Part shown: piece by piece, positions 1 to 8,124 of the stretch | Numbering within the stretch: the first letter of the stretch is position 1 | Layout of the letters: the number at the start of each line of letters is the position of its first letter | Source of the DNA: an uncultured Phascolarctobacterium sp. | Lineage (GTDB): Bacteria > Bacillota > Negativicutes > Acidaminococcales > Acidaminococcaceae | DNA: 43,214 bases | Direction of reading: 5' to 3' | Assembly: GCA_949288065.1 (NCBI GenBank) | Contig: CASEIL010000020.1 | Span: forward strand, 1-43,214 | The notes under the pieces: model-generated | What the model saw: the letters and a program-made list of their open reading frames with translations, nothing else | Told to the model about the DNA's origin: nothing | Databases searched by the model: none | Translations under genes and position numbers: made by a program

Positions 1-33
1 CAGGCAGGATTTTATTGTGAACGCGCCGAATTT

Positions 34-65
34 ATCAATCAAATGATTAAATCAAACGATTGATT
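34..65. promoter_or_regulatory. Candidate operator of the TetR-family regulator
   Basis: Nested palindromes lie just upstream of the regulator gene. A 7-bp arm ATCAATC at 34-40 is repeated inverted as GATTGAT at 58-64; inside are AATCA-AA-TGATT (37-48) and AATCAA-ACGA-TTGATT (50-65). TetR-family regulators usually bind such dyads and control their own operon, so autoregulation of the efflux operon is inferred. Confidence 0.5.
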
Positions 66-82
66 AAAAACAGGGTGATGTT

Positions 83-700
83 ATGAATAACGATGCAGGG
101 AAAAAAGAAAGATTAATCCGCGCGGCGATGGAACTTTTTGCGGAATACGGCTACGATAAGGTGAGCATCCGCCAGTTGGCTGCTGCGGCAAGCGTTAACA
201 GCTCGATGATTTCGTACTATTTTAACGGCAAGGGCGGTCTTTACGAGGCGGTAATTAAAGAGCTGCTGCAAAACTTTGACGGTTTTGTTGGCAGCATCAG
301 CAGCAATGTTATCGACCCGCGCGAAGGGCTGAAGCTGTATGTAAAAACAATTAGCGGCCTGTTTTGTAAATATCCGCCGTCGTTTGTAAAAATGGTGTAC
401 CGCGAAATTTTAAACCCTTCGGAAGTTTTTGAAACCGTTGCAGTAACGCGCTTCCGCAGCAATTTTGCGCTGTTGCGCAGTTTGTTTGAACGCGGCAAGC
501 AGGAAGGGCTGTTCCGTAAAGATTTAGACAGCGATAAGCTGCTGATGATGTTTATTTCAACCATCAGCCTGTATTTTTTGGCACGCCCGCTATTTACCAA
601 AATTACAGAGCAGAACCTGGCGTTTACGTGGGCTTATTTAAATCAGGCAGTGGATGTATTCTTGCGCGGAATTGAGGTAGAAAACCATGAAAAAGCATAG
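83..700 (+). CDS. TetR/AcrR-family transcriptional regulator (CecR-like)
   Basis: 205 aa. Residues about 8-55 form a classic TetR helix-turn-helix (LIRAAMELFAEYGYDKVSIR followed by AAAASVNSSMISYYFNGKGG). The rest is an all-helical ligand-binding domain with no recognisable ligand. The start has a GGGTG ribosome site 5 bp upstream. The next gene (HlyD adaptor) starts inside its last 14 bp, so regulator and efflux pump are one operon. The order regulator, HlyD adaptor, ABC ATPase, ABC-2 permease resembles the enterobacterial cecR-ybhGFSR locus; a repressor of this pump is the likely role. A nested palindrome at 34-65 is the probable binding site. Confidence 0.9.
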   Translation: MNNDAGKKERLIRAAMELFAEYGYDKVSIRQLAAAASVNSSMISYYFNGKGGLYEAVIKELLQNFDGFVGSISSNVIDPREGLKLYVKTISGLFCKYPPSFVKMVYREILNPSEVFETVAVTRFRSNFALLRSLFERGKQEGLFRKDLDSDKLLMMFISTISLYFLARPLFTKITEQNLAFTWAYLNQAVDVFLRGIEVENHEKA

Positions 701-1661
701 ATTTATAATAGCGCTGATATTTTTTGTTGTGCTGTGCGCAGCCGGTATGTATAAGCTGTACTGGCAGCAGCAGGAGGCGGAAATTTTAACCGGTACGGTG
801 GAAGCCACCAAGGCCGATATTGCCCCGAAGGCGGGCGGCTATTTGCGTGAGCGCACTGTAAAAGAGGGCGACAGGCTTGCTAAGGGTGAACTGGCGGCGC
901 GGCTTGACACGCGCGAGCTTACTGCAAAACTGACGCAGGCGGAGGCAGCGCTGGCAGCAGCAGAATCGACACTGACGGATTTAATTAAGGGCGCGCGCCC
1001 GCAGGAGCTGCGCGAGGCGGCGGCCAATGTAGCGGCGGCGCAGAGCGTGTATGACCAGACCCATGCCGACAGGCTGCGCTACGAAAGGCTGTACGCCGAC
1101 GGCGCAGTGGCAAAGCAGCAGTACGACAAGGCGCTGGCTGACGATTTGGTGGCTGCCAATAATTTAGCGGCGGCGCAGGAGGCGGAAGCGCTGCTGTGGG
1201 CAGGCAGCCGCGAGGACCAGATTGCCGCGCAGCGCGAGGAGGTTAAGCGTGCGGAAGGCGCTTTAAGCGAGGCGCAGGTGGCGCTGGAGGATGCAACACT
1301 GTACAGCCCGGTGGACGGCGTGGTGCTGACGAAAAATTATGAAATTGGCGAATATGTAAGCGCGGGCAGCGCAGTGCTGACGGTGGTCGATTTAAGCGAT
1401 TGTTGGGTGCGCGTGTATGTGCCTTCGGATATGCTTGGCGCAATTAAGCTGGGGCAGGAGTGCGAGGTGAAAATTGACGCTTTCCCTGACAGGGTGTTTA
1501 CCGGGAAGATTAAGGAAATCAGCGACAGCGCGGAATATACGCCGCGCAACAGCATTACCAAGCGCGAGCGCGCCAATTTGGTGTTTGCCGTTAAGGTAGC
1601 GCTGCCTAATGAGGAGGGCATCTTTAAGCCGGGTATGGTGGCGGATGTATTGTTAAAATGA
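687..1661 (+). CDS. HlyD-family membrane fusion (adaptor) protein, YbhG-like
   Basis: 324 aa. It has an N-terminal membrane anchor (residues about 5-23, hydrophobic, ending before YWQQQEAE), a split lipoyl/barrel-sandwich domain (TKADIAPKAGGYL near residue 40 and YSPVDGVVL near 210), a long alanine-rich coiled-coil hairpin (about 80-190) and a C-terminal beta-barrel. This is the periplasmic adaptor architecture linking an inner-membrane ABC exporter to the outer membrane, which fits a diderm cell. It overlaps the upstream regulator by 14 bp and the downstream ATPase by 4 bp, so it is translationally coupled to both. The substrate is unknown. Confidence 0.9.
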   Translation: MKKHRFIIALIFFVVLCAAGMYKLYWQQQEAEILTGTVEATKADIAPKAGGYLRERTVKEGDRLAKGELAARLDTRELTAKLTQAEAALAAAESTLTDLIKGARPQELREAAANVAAAQSVYDQTHADRLRYERLYADGAVAKQQYDKALADDLVAANNLAAAQEAEALLWAGSREDQIAAQREEVKRAEGALSEAQVALEDATLYSPVDGVVLTKNYEIGEYVSAGSAVLTVVDLSDCWVRVYVPSDMLGAIKLGQECEVKIDAFPDRVFTGKIKEISDSAEYTPRNSITKRERANLVFAVKVALPNEEGIFKPGMVADVLLK

Positions 1662-2569
1662 TGGTACCTGAGCTTGCTGTAACAACTAAAGATTTAACCT
1701 GCAAATTCGGCGATTTTACCGCCGTTGATAAATTAAACATTAACGTGTACCGTGGCGAAATTTACGGCTTTTTGGGCTCTAACGGCAGCGGCAAATCAAC
1801 CAGCATCCGCATGCTGTGCGGCATTTTAAAGCCAACGAGCGGCGGCGGCACGGTGCTGGGCTATGATATTATTACCGAAGCGGAAAAAATAAAAGAACAT
1901 ATCGGCTATATGTCGCAGAAGTTTAGTTTATATTTGGATTTGACGGTGTTTGAAAACCTTGATTTTTACGCCGGTTTGTACGGGCTGCGCGGCGCGGAAA
2001 AGTACGCGCGCGTAACGGAAATGATTGAAGAAATGCAGCTGACGGATAAGCGCGATGCCTTATCGGCGACGCTTTCCGGAGGGCTTAAGCAGCGTTTGGC
2101 GCTGGGCTGCGCCATTTTGCACCGGCCCAAGCTGCTGTTTTTGGATGAACCGACGAGCGCGGTGGACCCTATCTCACGCCGCAGCTTCTGGCAGATTATT
2201 CATAGTTTAGCCTTGCAGGGCACAACCATGGTAGTAACTACGCATTTTATGGAAGAGGCGGAGCACTGTGACGAAATGGTGTTTTTAGATGCCGGCAAAA
2301 TGGTGGCGCAGGGCAGCCCCAAAGCGCTAAAGCAAAGCATTAAAGAGGTGCTGGTAAGCATTGCCAGCGACGACTCCATGAAGCTGTGCGAGGAAATTAA
2401 AAGCTCCGTGCCGGTGCTGGATGCCTATATTTTTGGGCGCGAGCTGCGCGTTTTGCTGTACCCGCAGGATTTGCCGCTGCTTGCAAACTGGCAGTATAAA
2501 ATAATTGAACCGACGATGGAGGACGTATTTTCTTACTACTTAGATAAAAAAGGCGGTGGCGGTGTATGA
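1658..2569 (+). CDS. ABC transporter ATP-binding protein (YbhF-type, single domain)
   Basis: 303 aa. Walker A is GSNGSGKST at residues 40-48, the Q-loop is in GYMSQKFSLY, the signature is LSGGLKQRL, Walker B is LLFLDEPTS and the H-loop is TTHFMEEAEHC. After the nucleotide-binding domain (about 1-225) comes an ABC-2-type C-terminal domain. Enterobacterial YbhF carries two fused ATPase domains; this protein has one. It overlaps the adaptor and the permease genes by 4 bp each, indicating one complex made in stoichiometric amounts. It should energise export by the permease encoded next. Confidence 0.92.
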   Translation: MMVPELAVTTKDLTCKFGDFTAVDKLNINVYRGEIYGFLGSNGSGKSTSIRMLCGILKPTSGGGTVLGYDIITEAEKIKEHIGYMSQKFSLYLDLTVFENLDFYAGLYGLRGAEKYARVTEMIEEMQLTDKRDALSATLSGGLKQRLALGCAILHRPKLLFLDEPTSAVDPISRRSFWQIIHSLALQGTTMVVTTHFMEEAEHCDEMVFLDAGKMVAQGSPKALKQSIKEVLVSIASDDSMKLCEEIKSSVPVLDAYIFGRELRVLLYPQDLPLLANWQYKIIEPTMEDVFSYYLDKKGGGGV

Positions 2570-3684
2570 ACAGGCTGCTTGCTATTTTAAAAAAGGAATT
2601 TATCCAGATGCGGCGTGATAGTGTGACGCTGGCCATTATGCTGATTATGCCGGTAATGCAGCTGATTATTTTCGGCTTTGCTATTAACACGGACGTTAAG
2701 CATTTAAAAACGGCGGTGTTCGACCAGTCGTTATCGGCGGAAAGCCGCGAGCTTTTAAGCAGCTTTGCCGCCAGCGAATATTTTGACATGGTGTTTGTGG
2801 AGGACAGCTTTGAGGGCGTCAACACCAAAATTGACAGCGGCGACGCCAAAGTGGGCATTATTATTCCGCCCGATTTGGAGGAGAACTTAAAGCACGGGCG
2901 CAGCACGCCGGTGCAGGTTATCGTCGATGCCAGCGATTCGCAGTCGGCAGCATCGGCAGTAGCGGCGGCGCAGTCCATTGGCATGCTTAAATCGCAGGAG
3001 GCGCTTTTGGAAACCAGCGGCACGCACCGGCCCGAAACCGCGCTGTATGATATCCGCATACGCGCGTGGTATAACCCCGATTTTGTAACGGCGTTTTATA
3101 TGGTGCCTGCCATTATGGGCACAATTTTAACGATGACGATGGTGCTGATAACCTCGATGGCGATTGTGCGCGAACGCGAAAACGGCACGCTGGAGCAGCT
3201 GATTGTAACGCCGCTGAAAACCTGGGAGCTGATGCTCGGCAAAATTATTCCCTACATTTTTGTGGGCTACGCGCAGATTACCGTGGCGCTGTTTGTGGGG
3301 CTGGTGGTGTTTGATGTGCCGGTGCGCGGCAGCATTGGGCTGCTATATGCGTTATCATCGTTTTTCATCATTGCCTCGCTGGCGCTGGGGGTGCTGATTT
3401 CCAGTTACGCCAAAAACCAGATGCAGGCGATGCAGATGTCGCTGTTTGTGTTTTTGCCCAGCATTATGCTGTCGGGCTTTGTGTTCCCGCGCGATTCCAT
3501 GCCGGATTTTTTCTACTGGCTGGGCAACCTGCTGCCGATAACCTATTACCTGCAAATTTTGCGCGGCATTTTGCTTAAGGGCAATGGGCTTGCCATTTTG
3601 TGGGGGCAGGTTATGGCGCTGATGGTGTTTATTTCGCTGACCTTGGGCGCGAGCATTAAAAAATTTGTAAAAACGCTGAACTGA
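2566..3684 (+). CDS. ABC-2 family transporter permease (YbhR/YhhJ-like)
   Basis: 372 aa. One N-terminal membrane helix (about 20-40) is followed by a large extracytoplasmic domain (about 45-170) and five C-terminal helices (about 175-370), the usual ABC2_membrane_3 topology. The conserved RERENGTLEQLIVTPL segment after the second helix is typical of this family. Only one permease gene is present, so a homodimer is expected. It ends the operon; a -10-like TATAAT follows 8 bp after the stop codon and probably serves trmK. Confidence 0.9.
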   Translation: MNRLLAILKKEFIQMRRDSVTLAIMLIMPVMQLIIFGFAINTDVKHLKTAVFDQSLSAESRELLSSFAASEYFDMVFVEDSFEGVNTKIDSGDAKVGIIIPPDLEENLKHGRSTPVQVIVDASDSQSAASAVAAAQSIGMLKSQEALLETSGTHRPETALYDIRIRAWYNPDFVTAFYMVPAIMGTILTMTMVLITSMAIVRERENGTLEQLIVTPLKTWELMLGKIIPYIFVGYAQITVALFVGLVVFDVPVRGSIGLLYALSSFFIIASLALGVLISSYAKNQMQAMQMSLFVFLPSIMLSGFVFPRDSMPDFFYWLGNLLPITYYLQILRGILLKGNGLAILWGQVMALMVFISLTLGASIKKFVKTLN

Positions 3685-3692
3685 TTTTATGT

Positions 3693-3698
3693 TATAAT
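3693..3698 (+). promoter_or_regulatory. -10 element before trmK
   Basis: TATAAT lies 33 bp upstream of the trmK start in the short gap after the permease gene. No good -35 hexamer is seen at 17 bp, so this is tentative. Confidence 0.35.
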
Positions 3699-3731
3699 TT
3701 AGTTGTATTAAAACAGTTTAACGGAGGGTTT

Positions 3732-4427
3732 ATGAATATAGGAGCAAGGCTTGAAGCCGTGGCGCAGCTGGTGCCCGCAGGCTGCACGCTGGCTGATATC
3801 GGCACCGACCACGCTTATTTGCCGGTGTGGCTTATGCAAAAGGGGCTTATTAAAAGCGCCGTGGCGGCGGATATTGCCGCCGGGCCCTGCCGCGCGGCGG
3901 AAACGAACATCGGCCTGTACGGTTTAAAAAGCAAAATACAGGTGCGCATGGGCAGTGGGCTGACGGTGCTGCAGCCGGGCGAAGTAGATGGCGCGGTAAT
4001 TGCCGGCATGGGCGGCAGCACTATTGTGCAGATTTTAGAAGAAAGCCCGGACGTGGCCAAGGCGCTGCAATTTTTAATTGTGCAGCCCATGGCAGGTGCA
4101 GCAGGCCTGCGCCAATGGGCGTGCGCCAACGGCTGGCGCATTGCTGCGGAAAAACTGGCGGAAGAGCCGCAGCATTTGTACGAAATTATTTTGCTGGAAC
4201 GCGGCACCGAACCGCCGCACACGGCTTTGGAATACGAGGTGGGCCCGTGCCTGATGGCGGAACGCCCGCCGCTGTTTAACAAGCATATTTTAAAGCTGCA
4301 CGGCACTTATGAAAGAATGCTGAAAAGCATGCAGCAGAGCAGCAAGGCGCAGCAAAGTGAAAAATACCAAAAACTTGTGCAGCTTGCTGACGGATTGGAG
4401 GCGTTAAAGCATGAATGCGGCTGTTAA
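3732..4427 (+). CDS. trmK: tRNA (adenine(22)-N1)-methyltransferase TrmK
   Basis: 231 aa, the usual length. The SAM-binding motif I reads LADIGTDHAYLPVWL (about 20-34), followed by AVAADIAAGPCRAAETN and the family motif AVIAGMGGSTI (about 85-96). TrmK methylates N1 of A22 in the D-arm of tRNA. The gene has a GGAGG ribosome site and overlaps the following Nif3-family gene by 17 bp; this trmK-nif3 pair (yqfN-yqfO) is a standard Firmicute arrangement. Confidence 0.93.
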   Translation: MNIGARLEAVAQLVPAGCTLADIGTDHAYLPVWLMQKGLIKSAVAADIAAGPCRAAETNIGLYGLKSKIQVRMGSGLTVLQPGEVDGAVIAGMGGSTIVQILEESPDVAKALQFLIVQPMAGAAGLRQWACANGWRIAAEKLAEEPQHLYEIILLERGTEPPHTALEYEVGPCLMAERPPLFNKHILKLHGTYERMLKSMQQSSKAQQSEKYQKLVQLADGLEALKHECGC

Positions 4428-5205
4428 CGATATTATAAAAATTATGGACAGCATTGCCCCGCGCAATTTGGCGGAAAGCTGGGACAATGCCGGGTTTTTG
4501 GTTGGGCGCAGGGATAACGCCGTAAAAAAAATCATGGTGGCGCTCGACGTATCGCCCGAGGTGGTTCAGCAGGCCGTTGAGCACAAGGCCGATATGCTGA
4601 TAACACATCATCCGCCGATTTTTAAGCCGCTGAAAAACATCTGCGACAGCAGCTGGCAAAGCAAACTGCTTTTGGAATGCATTGAGCACGGCATTGCCGT
4701 TTACAGCGCGCACACCAGTTTAGACAGTGTTTTGGGCGGCGTTAACGACGTGCTGGCGGCAAAACTTGGCATAACGCAAACCATTCCGCTGGTAAAAAAT
4801 GATGATAACGACGGCGCACTGGGGCGTATCGGCGTGCTGCCGCATAAAATGGCATTTGCCGATTTTTGCGCACAGGTAAAAAAGGCGCTGGGGCTGCCTT
4901 TTGTAACGGGTATCAGCGCAGGCAGGGATGTGTACAAGGTGGCGCTGTGCGGCGGCGCGGGCGGCGATTTTGTTGCCGAAGCCATTGCGCAGGGCGCAGA
5001 TACCTATGTTACTGCCGATATTAAATACCACACGGCGCAGGACGCTGCTTTTAGTGGGCTGAACCTTGTGGACGGCACGCATCAGGGCACGGAGCTGCCC
5101 GTTGTAACCGTGCTGGCGGATAAGCTTTCGCTGCGGCTGGCGGCGGCAGGCTTTGCGGCGCAGGTGCTAACGGCGCGCGAAACCCTGCTTTTTAACCAAT
5201 ATTAA
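4411..5205 (+). CDS. Nif3-like dinuclear metal centre protein (YqfO family)
   Basis: 264 aa. It shows the NIF3/DUF34 signatures: LAESWDNAGFLVG at about 19-31, the metal-binding MLITHHPPIF at about 60-69, HTSLDSVLGGVNDVLA at about 97-112 and the C-terminal DGTHQGTEL motif whose His/Glu complete the two-metal site. The insertion found in longer YqfO proteins is absent. The precise substrate of the family is not settled, though it is often annotated as GTP cyclohydrolase I type 2. It is coupled to trmK by overlap. Confidence 0.9.
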   Translation: MNAAVNDIIKIMDSIAPRNLAESWDNAGFLVGRRDNAVKKIMVALDVSPEVVQQAVEHKADMLITHHPPIFKPLKNICDSSWQSKLLLECIEHGIAVYSAHTSLDSVLGGVNDVLAAKLGITQTIPLVKNDDNDGALGRIGVLPHKMAFADFCAQVKKALGLPFVTGISAGRDVYKVALCGGAGGDFVAEAIAQGADTYVTADIKYHTAQDAAFSGLNLVDGTHQGTELPVVTVLADKLSLRLAAAGFAAQVLTARETLLFNQY

Positions 5206-5224
5206 CGAATTGAGGTAAACATAA

Positions 5225-6148
5225 ATGATTAGTGAATTTAAAGCGGGTGCAAAAATTTGCCAGTCCGTACTGATGAGGGTGCAGCGCATCGGCACCTCCT
5301 CCAACGGCGGCACCTTTGCGCGCGGGCTTTTGGAGGACAACAGCGGCAAAATCCCTTTCATCACCTTTGAAGCGGGCATTGTCGATAAAATGCGCGAGCT
5401 GGACGGCCCCACGCCGGTAATGGTCAGCGGCAGCGTGGATATTAACAAATTTTCCGGCGAAATGGCCTTGCAGGTTATTATAAAAAAATTAAGTGATATT
5501 GTGCCGGAGGACGATATTACCAATCTTTTGCCGCATGGCGATTTTGACCACGAGTCCTACAAGGCGCAGCTGGACAGGCTGATTAAAAGCGTATTAACCC
5601 CGGGGCTGAGGCTGGTTTTGGACAATGTTTTTGAAGGCGAAACCTACGAGCGCTTTTTGCGCAACCCGGCGGGCATGCGCCTGCACCACGCCTATATCGG
5701 CGGGCTTTTGCAGCACTCGGTTGATGTGGCGCATTTAGCCTCCGCCATGGCGGATAATATCGGCGGCGTGGATAAGGATTTGGTTATCGCGGGCGCGCTG
5801 CTGCACGATATTGGAAAGCTGAAGGAAATTTCCGCAGCGATGGGCTTCCCTTACACCACGGAAGGGCGGCTTTTGGGGCACATCAGCATGAGCGCGGTGA
5901 TGGTGCAGGAGGCGGCCAATAAGGCGCGCGTTACCGGCCCTAAATTGCAGCAGCTTTTGCACATTGTGCTTTCGCATCACGGCGAACCGGAAAAGGGCTC
6001 GCCCGTTGCCTGCGCCACCAAAGAGGCATTTATTGTGCATTACGCCGACGAGCTTGATTCTGTAATGAACCAGTTTAAAAAGACGGACAGCAAAAACCCG
6101 TGGGAGTTTAATAAAATGCTGCAGCGTTATCTTTTAACCAACGTATAA
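5225..6148 (+). CDS. YhaM-type 3'-5' exoribonuclease (OB-fold plus HD domain)
   Basis: 307 aa. The N-terminal OB-fold (about 1-95, with MRVQRIGTSSNGGTFARG and VMVSGSVDINKFSGEMALQV) is followed by an HD metal-dependent hydrolase domain: HHAYIGGLLQHSVDVAHL (about 155-172), the HDIGK motif near residue 194, and HIVLSHHGEPEKGSP with the later YADELD. The order and length match Bacillus YhaM, a single-strand RNA/DNA 3'-exonuclease. It has a GAGGT ribosome site and stands 19 bp after the Nif3-family gene, in the same operon. Confidence 0.88.
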   Translation: MISEFKAGAKICQSVLMRVQRIGTSSNGGTFARGLLEDNSGKIPFITFEAGIVDKMRELDGPTPVMVSGSVDINKFSGEMALQVIIKKLSDIVPEDDITNLLPHGDFDHESYKAQLDRLIKSVLTPGLRLVLDNVFEGETYERFLRNPAGMRLHHAYIGGLLQHSVDVAHLASAMADNIGGVDKDLVIAGALLHDIGKLKEISAAMGFPYTTEGRLLGHISMSAVMVQEAANKARVTGPKLQQLLHIVLSHHGEPEKGSPVACATKEAFIVHYADELDSVMNQFKKTDSKNPWEFNKMLQRYLLTNV

Positions 6149-6164
6149 AAGCAAGGTGACCGTT

Positions 6165-6431
6165 ATGGAATGGTTCTTTCTGGGTGCGTTAGTAGCGCTG
6201 ATTGGCGCTGTTGGGGAATGGCTGGAGAAAAAGGAACAGGAAGAACCTGATAATGCAAAAAACCTTCCGCCTGCCGCGCACGGCGATAATCCGCCCGGGG
6301 CGGAGCCTTATAACCACCCCTACACGCAGGACGACGTTATTTACAAGGACGGGCGCTACTACGAAAACGAAAACAGCGAAGACTGGGAAGAATTTGAGTA
6401 CGAAATAAGCGAGGACGAGCGTTTTAAATAA
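6165..6431 (+). CDS. Small single-pass membrane protein, unknown function
   Basis: 88 aa from the ATG at 6165, preferred over an in-frame GTG at 6156 because AAGG sits 8 bp upstream. One transmembrane helix (MEWFFLGALVALIGAVGEWL) is followed by a very acidic, proline- and tyrosine-rich cytosolic tail (YKDGRYYENENSEDWEEFEY). No family is recognised. It is the last gene before rnpB and lies 16 bp after the YhaM-like gene. Confidence 0.7.
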   Translation: MEWFFLGALVALIGAVGEWLEKKEQEEPDNAKNLPPAAHGDNPPGAEPYNHPYTQDDVIYKDGRYYENENSEDWEEFEYEISEDERFK

Positions 6432-6439
6432 TTTTTAAG

Positions 6440-6538
6440 CTAACGCTTGACTATTTGCGCGCTTTGTGCTAAATTACAGTAGATATGAGTGTGAAAGGCA
6501 ATCGCTGGCGGTTTATGCCGCAAGAGGAAAGTCCGGGC
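6440..6538 (+). repeat. Left copy of the 99-bp direct repeat (attL); orphan rnpB 5' end
   Basis: Identical base for base to 17860-17958. It contains the rnpB promoter and the RNase P RNA 5' domain: the P1 strand GAGTGT, the P2 strand, the short P3 hairpin (GCGG..CCGC) and the universal CR-I/P4 sequence GAGGAAAGTCCGGGC. After 6538 the sequence turns abruptly into element DNA (GTTTTTTCTTTTTC), so this copy is a 5' fragment of rnpB. By position it is the chromosomal promoter/5' end left behind by integration. Confidence 0.9.
6447..6475 (+). promoter_or_regulatory. rnpB promoter, left copy; reads into the integrase gene
   Basis: TTGACT, 17-bp spacer, TAAATT. Transcription would start near 6482 at the 5' end of the orphan rnpB fragment. 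No hairpin terminator lies between it and the integrase at 6662, so it probably transcribes the integrase. Confidence 0.75.
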
Positions 6539-6661
6539 GTTTTTTCTTTTTCTGTAAACTTATAACGAGGAAAGTAAACTTTTCTGACGATAACACGATT
6601 AAATTTCATTGAACTATTGGAGGATTGTTCCTACTAAATTTAAATGAAAGGACGAATAAGT

Positions 6662-7579
6662 ATGTTATTATCAGAAAGTAAAAAACGATTTTTAAGAAGG
6701 TGTATTGCACTCAATCTTGCAGAGGGAACATTGCAAAAATACGATAAAACACTAAACCGATTCTTTGTAACGTGCTTGGACAGGAACGTCCAAAATGTTG
6801 AAGAAATTACTTCTGACGACATAAGGGAACACCTTGCAAGGTTATCAAAAGCTGTTAGCCCTAATACGCTGAAGGTTTATTTTGATACGTTAAAATCGTA
6901 CTTCCATTACTTGTACCGCGATAAAATTATTCCAGAAAATATTATAGATGTTGTTGAAGCACCGAAAATGGAGCGTAAAGAGATACCTGCTTTTAACAGG
7001 TTTGAAGTTGAAACTATATTGAATGCTTTTGATAAAGGTACATTTTTGGGGTTCAGAAATTATACGATTGCCTGTATATTTTTTGCTACAGGTATTAGAA
7101 GGGAAGAACTTTCTAAGTTATATATCAGCAGTATTAATTTGGACGTTAATATAATTAAAATAGTCGGTAAAGGACGTAAACACAGAGATATTCCATTAAG
7201 CCAGACCTTGCGTAAGGTTATATTAAAGTATTTAAAAAGGCGTACTGAATACGTTGCAGAAAATAAATTGTTTAAATCGCCATATCTGATTATTAACAAA
7301 GATGGTGAAAAGTTAAGTTTATCAACCATAAGCGGAATAATTAACAAAATTGGTAAGGACGAAAATATTACAGGTGTTAGGGTATCGCCTCATACATTTA
7401 GGCATACTTTTGCAAAATTCTTTTTGTTGAACGGCGGAGATTTGTTCAGCTTACAAAAAATGTTGGGGCATAGCGACATTGAAATGACGAAAAGGTATGT
7501 AGAATTAAACACCGTTGAATTAAAAGTTCAGAATGACAAATTTAATCCGTTTGATAATGTTAGCTGGAAGTATTATTGA
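6662..7579 (+). CDS. Tyrosine recombinase (XerC/D-like integrase) of the element
   Basis: 305 aa from the ATG at 6662, preferred over 6644 because AAAGGA lies 8-10 bp upstream. The N-terminal SAM-like core-binding domain (about 1-90) is followed by the catalytic domain with R146 (TGIRREEL), beta-strand Lys at about 170-173 (GKGRKH), H244-xx-R247 (HTFRH), H270 (LGHSDI) and the nucleophile Y279 (KRYVEL). All six catalytic residues are present. It lies 124 bp from attL, the normal place for an integrase, and should join the element to the CR-I core in rnpB. Its nearest visible promoter is the rnpB promoter at 6447-6475. Confidence 0.95.
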   Translation: MLLSESKKRFLRRCIALNLAEGTLQKYDKTLNRFFVTCLDRNVQNVEEITSDDIREHLARLSKAVSPNTLKVYFDTLKSYFHYLYRDKIIPENIIDVVEAPKMERKEIPAFNRFEVETILNAFDKGTFLGFRNYTIACIFFATGIRREELSKLYISSINLDVNIIKIVGKGRKHRDIPLSQTLRKVILKYLKRRTEYVAENKLFKSPYLIINKDGEKLSLSTISGIINKIGKDENITGVRVSPHTFRHTFAKFFLLNGGDLFSLQKMLGHSDIEMTKRYVELNTVELKVQNDKFNPFDNVSWKYY

Positions 7580-7591
7580 GGTATGGTAATT

Positions 7592-7774
7592 ATGACAGAT
7601 AATATAAAAATACACTTGGTATACCGTAACGCCGATACTGACAAGCTTGGTTATTATGGTATGGCTACAGACGAAAATGCACCAATGAATCTGTTTGAAT
7701 TTTTTGAGCTTATAAAAACAAATTGTGCTAAAGGTACACCGATAACTATACTTGAATTTAGGGCGGAGAAATAA
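7592..7774 (+). CDS. Small conserved-looking protein of unknown function
   Basis: 60 aa from the ATG at 7592 (GAGG 10 bp upstream; an ATG at 7583 is only 1 bp from it). It is predicted soluble, with sequence IKIHLVYRNADTDKLGYYGM near the start and a short alpha/beta pattern; no family is recognised. It follows the integrase by 12 bp and may be co-transcribed, so an excisionase-like role is possible by position only. A strong bidirectional terminator follows. Confidence 0.55.
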   Translation: MTDNIKIHLVYRNADTDKLGYYGMATDENAPMNLFEFFELIKTNCAKGTPITILEFRAEK

Positions 7775-7779
7775 AAAAC

Positions 7780-7830
7780 GGGGCTACTTAAAATAGATTA
7801 TTCTATCTTAGGTAGTCCCTTAATTGTTTT
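7780..7830. terminator. Bidirectional terminator between convergent genes
   Basis: GGGGCTAC (7780-7787) pairs with GTAGTCCC (7812-7819), and the stem continues inwards as TAAAATAGA against TCTATCTTA with one mismatch, loop TTAT. T-rich DNA (TTAATTGTTTT) follows on the plus strand and AAAAAACG precedes it for the minus strand. It separates the integrase unit from the minus-strand ribbon-helix-helix gene. Confidence 0.8.
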
Positions 7831-7984
7831 CATCTTTATTTTTCTGATATTGCTTTACATATTGTGTTAACGCATATTCTATTTCTTTGTTTGTAGAACG
7901 GCAATTTTCTTGTGCAATTTGCTTAATTTGCTCTAATAGTTCTTCAGGTATTCTCAAAGAAAATATAGGCAAAAGTGAAGGCAT
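7820..7984 (-). CDS. Ribbon-helix-helix (Arc/CopG-like) DNA-binding protein
   Basis: 54 aa from the ATG at 7984. An upstream in-frame ATG at 8032 is rejected because a TATAAT -10 lies between the two. The sequence LPIFSLRIPEELLEQIKQIA with the following helix STNKEIEYALTQYVKQY is the beta-strand/helix/helix plan of Arc/CopG repressors. It is divergent from the exported-protein operon, and a palindrome (AGTG-ATAG-CACT, 8055-8066) lies just upstream of that operon's promoter. Control of both directions is inferred. Confidence 0.75.
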   Translation of the reverse strand: MPSLLPIFSLRIPEELLEQIKQIAQENCRSTNKEIEYALTQYVKQYQKNKDENN

Positions 7985-8054
7985 ATATATCCCACGCTTC
8001 CTTTGTTTTATATTATATATACTATATTTCATTGAGATTTATGTATACGTTCAT

Positions 8055-8066
8055 AGTGATAGCACT
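8055..8066. promoter_or_regulatory. Candidate operator for the ribbon-helix-helix protein
   Basis: AGTG-ATAG-CACT palindrome six bases upstream of the -35 of the exported-protein operon and within the divergent gap. Short half-sites of this size are usual for ribbon-helix-helix dimers. Assignment is by position only. Confidence 0.3.
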
Positions 8067-8071
8067 TTGAA

Positions 8072-8100
8072 TTGACTTTGAAATATTTGAATATTATAAT
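8072..8100 (+). promoter_or_regulatory. Promoter of the exported-protein cluster
   Basis: TTGACT, 17-bp spacer, TATAAT. It stands 24 bp upstream of the lipoprotein start codon and is the only strong promoter seen before the cluster ending at the 11550 terminator. Confidence 0.75.
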
Positions 8101-8124
8101 TATTGTTAAAGGAGAGTGGTTAAG

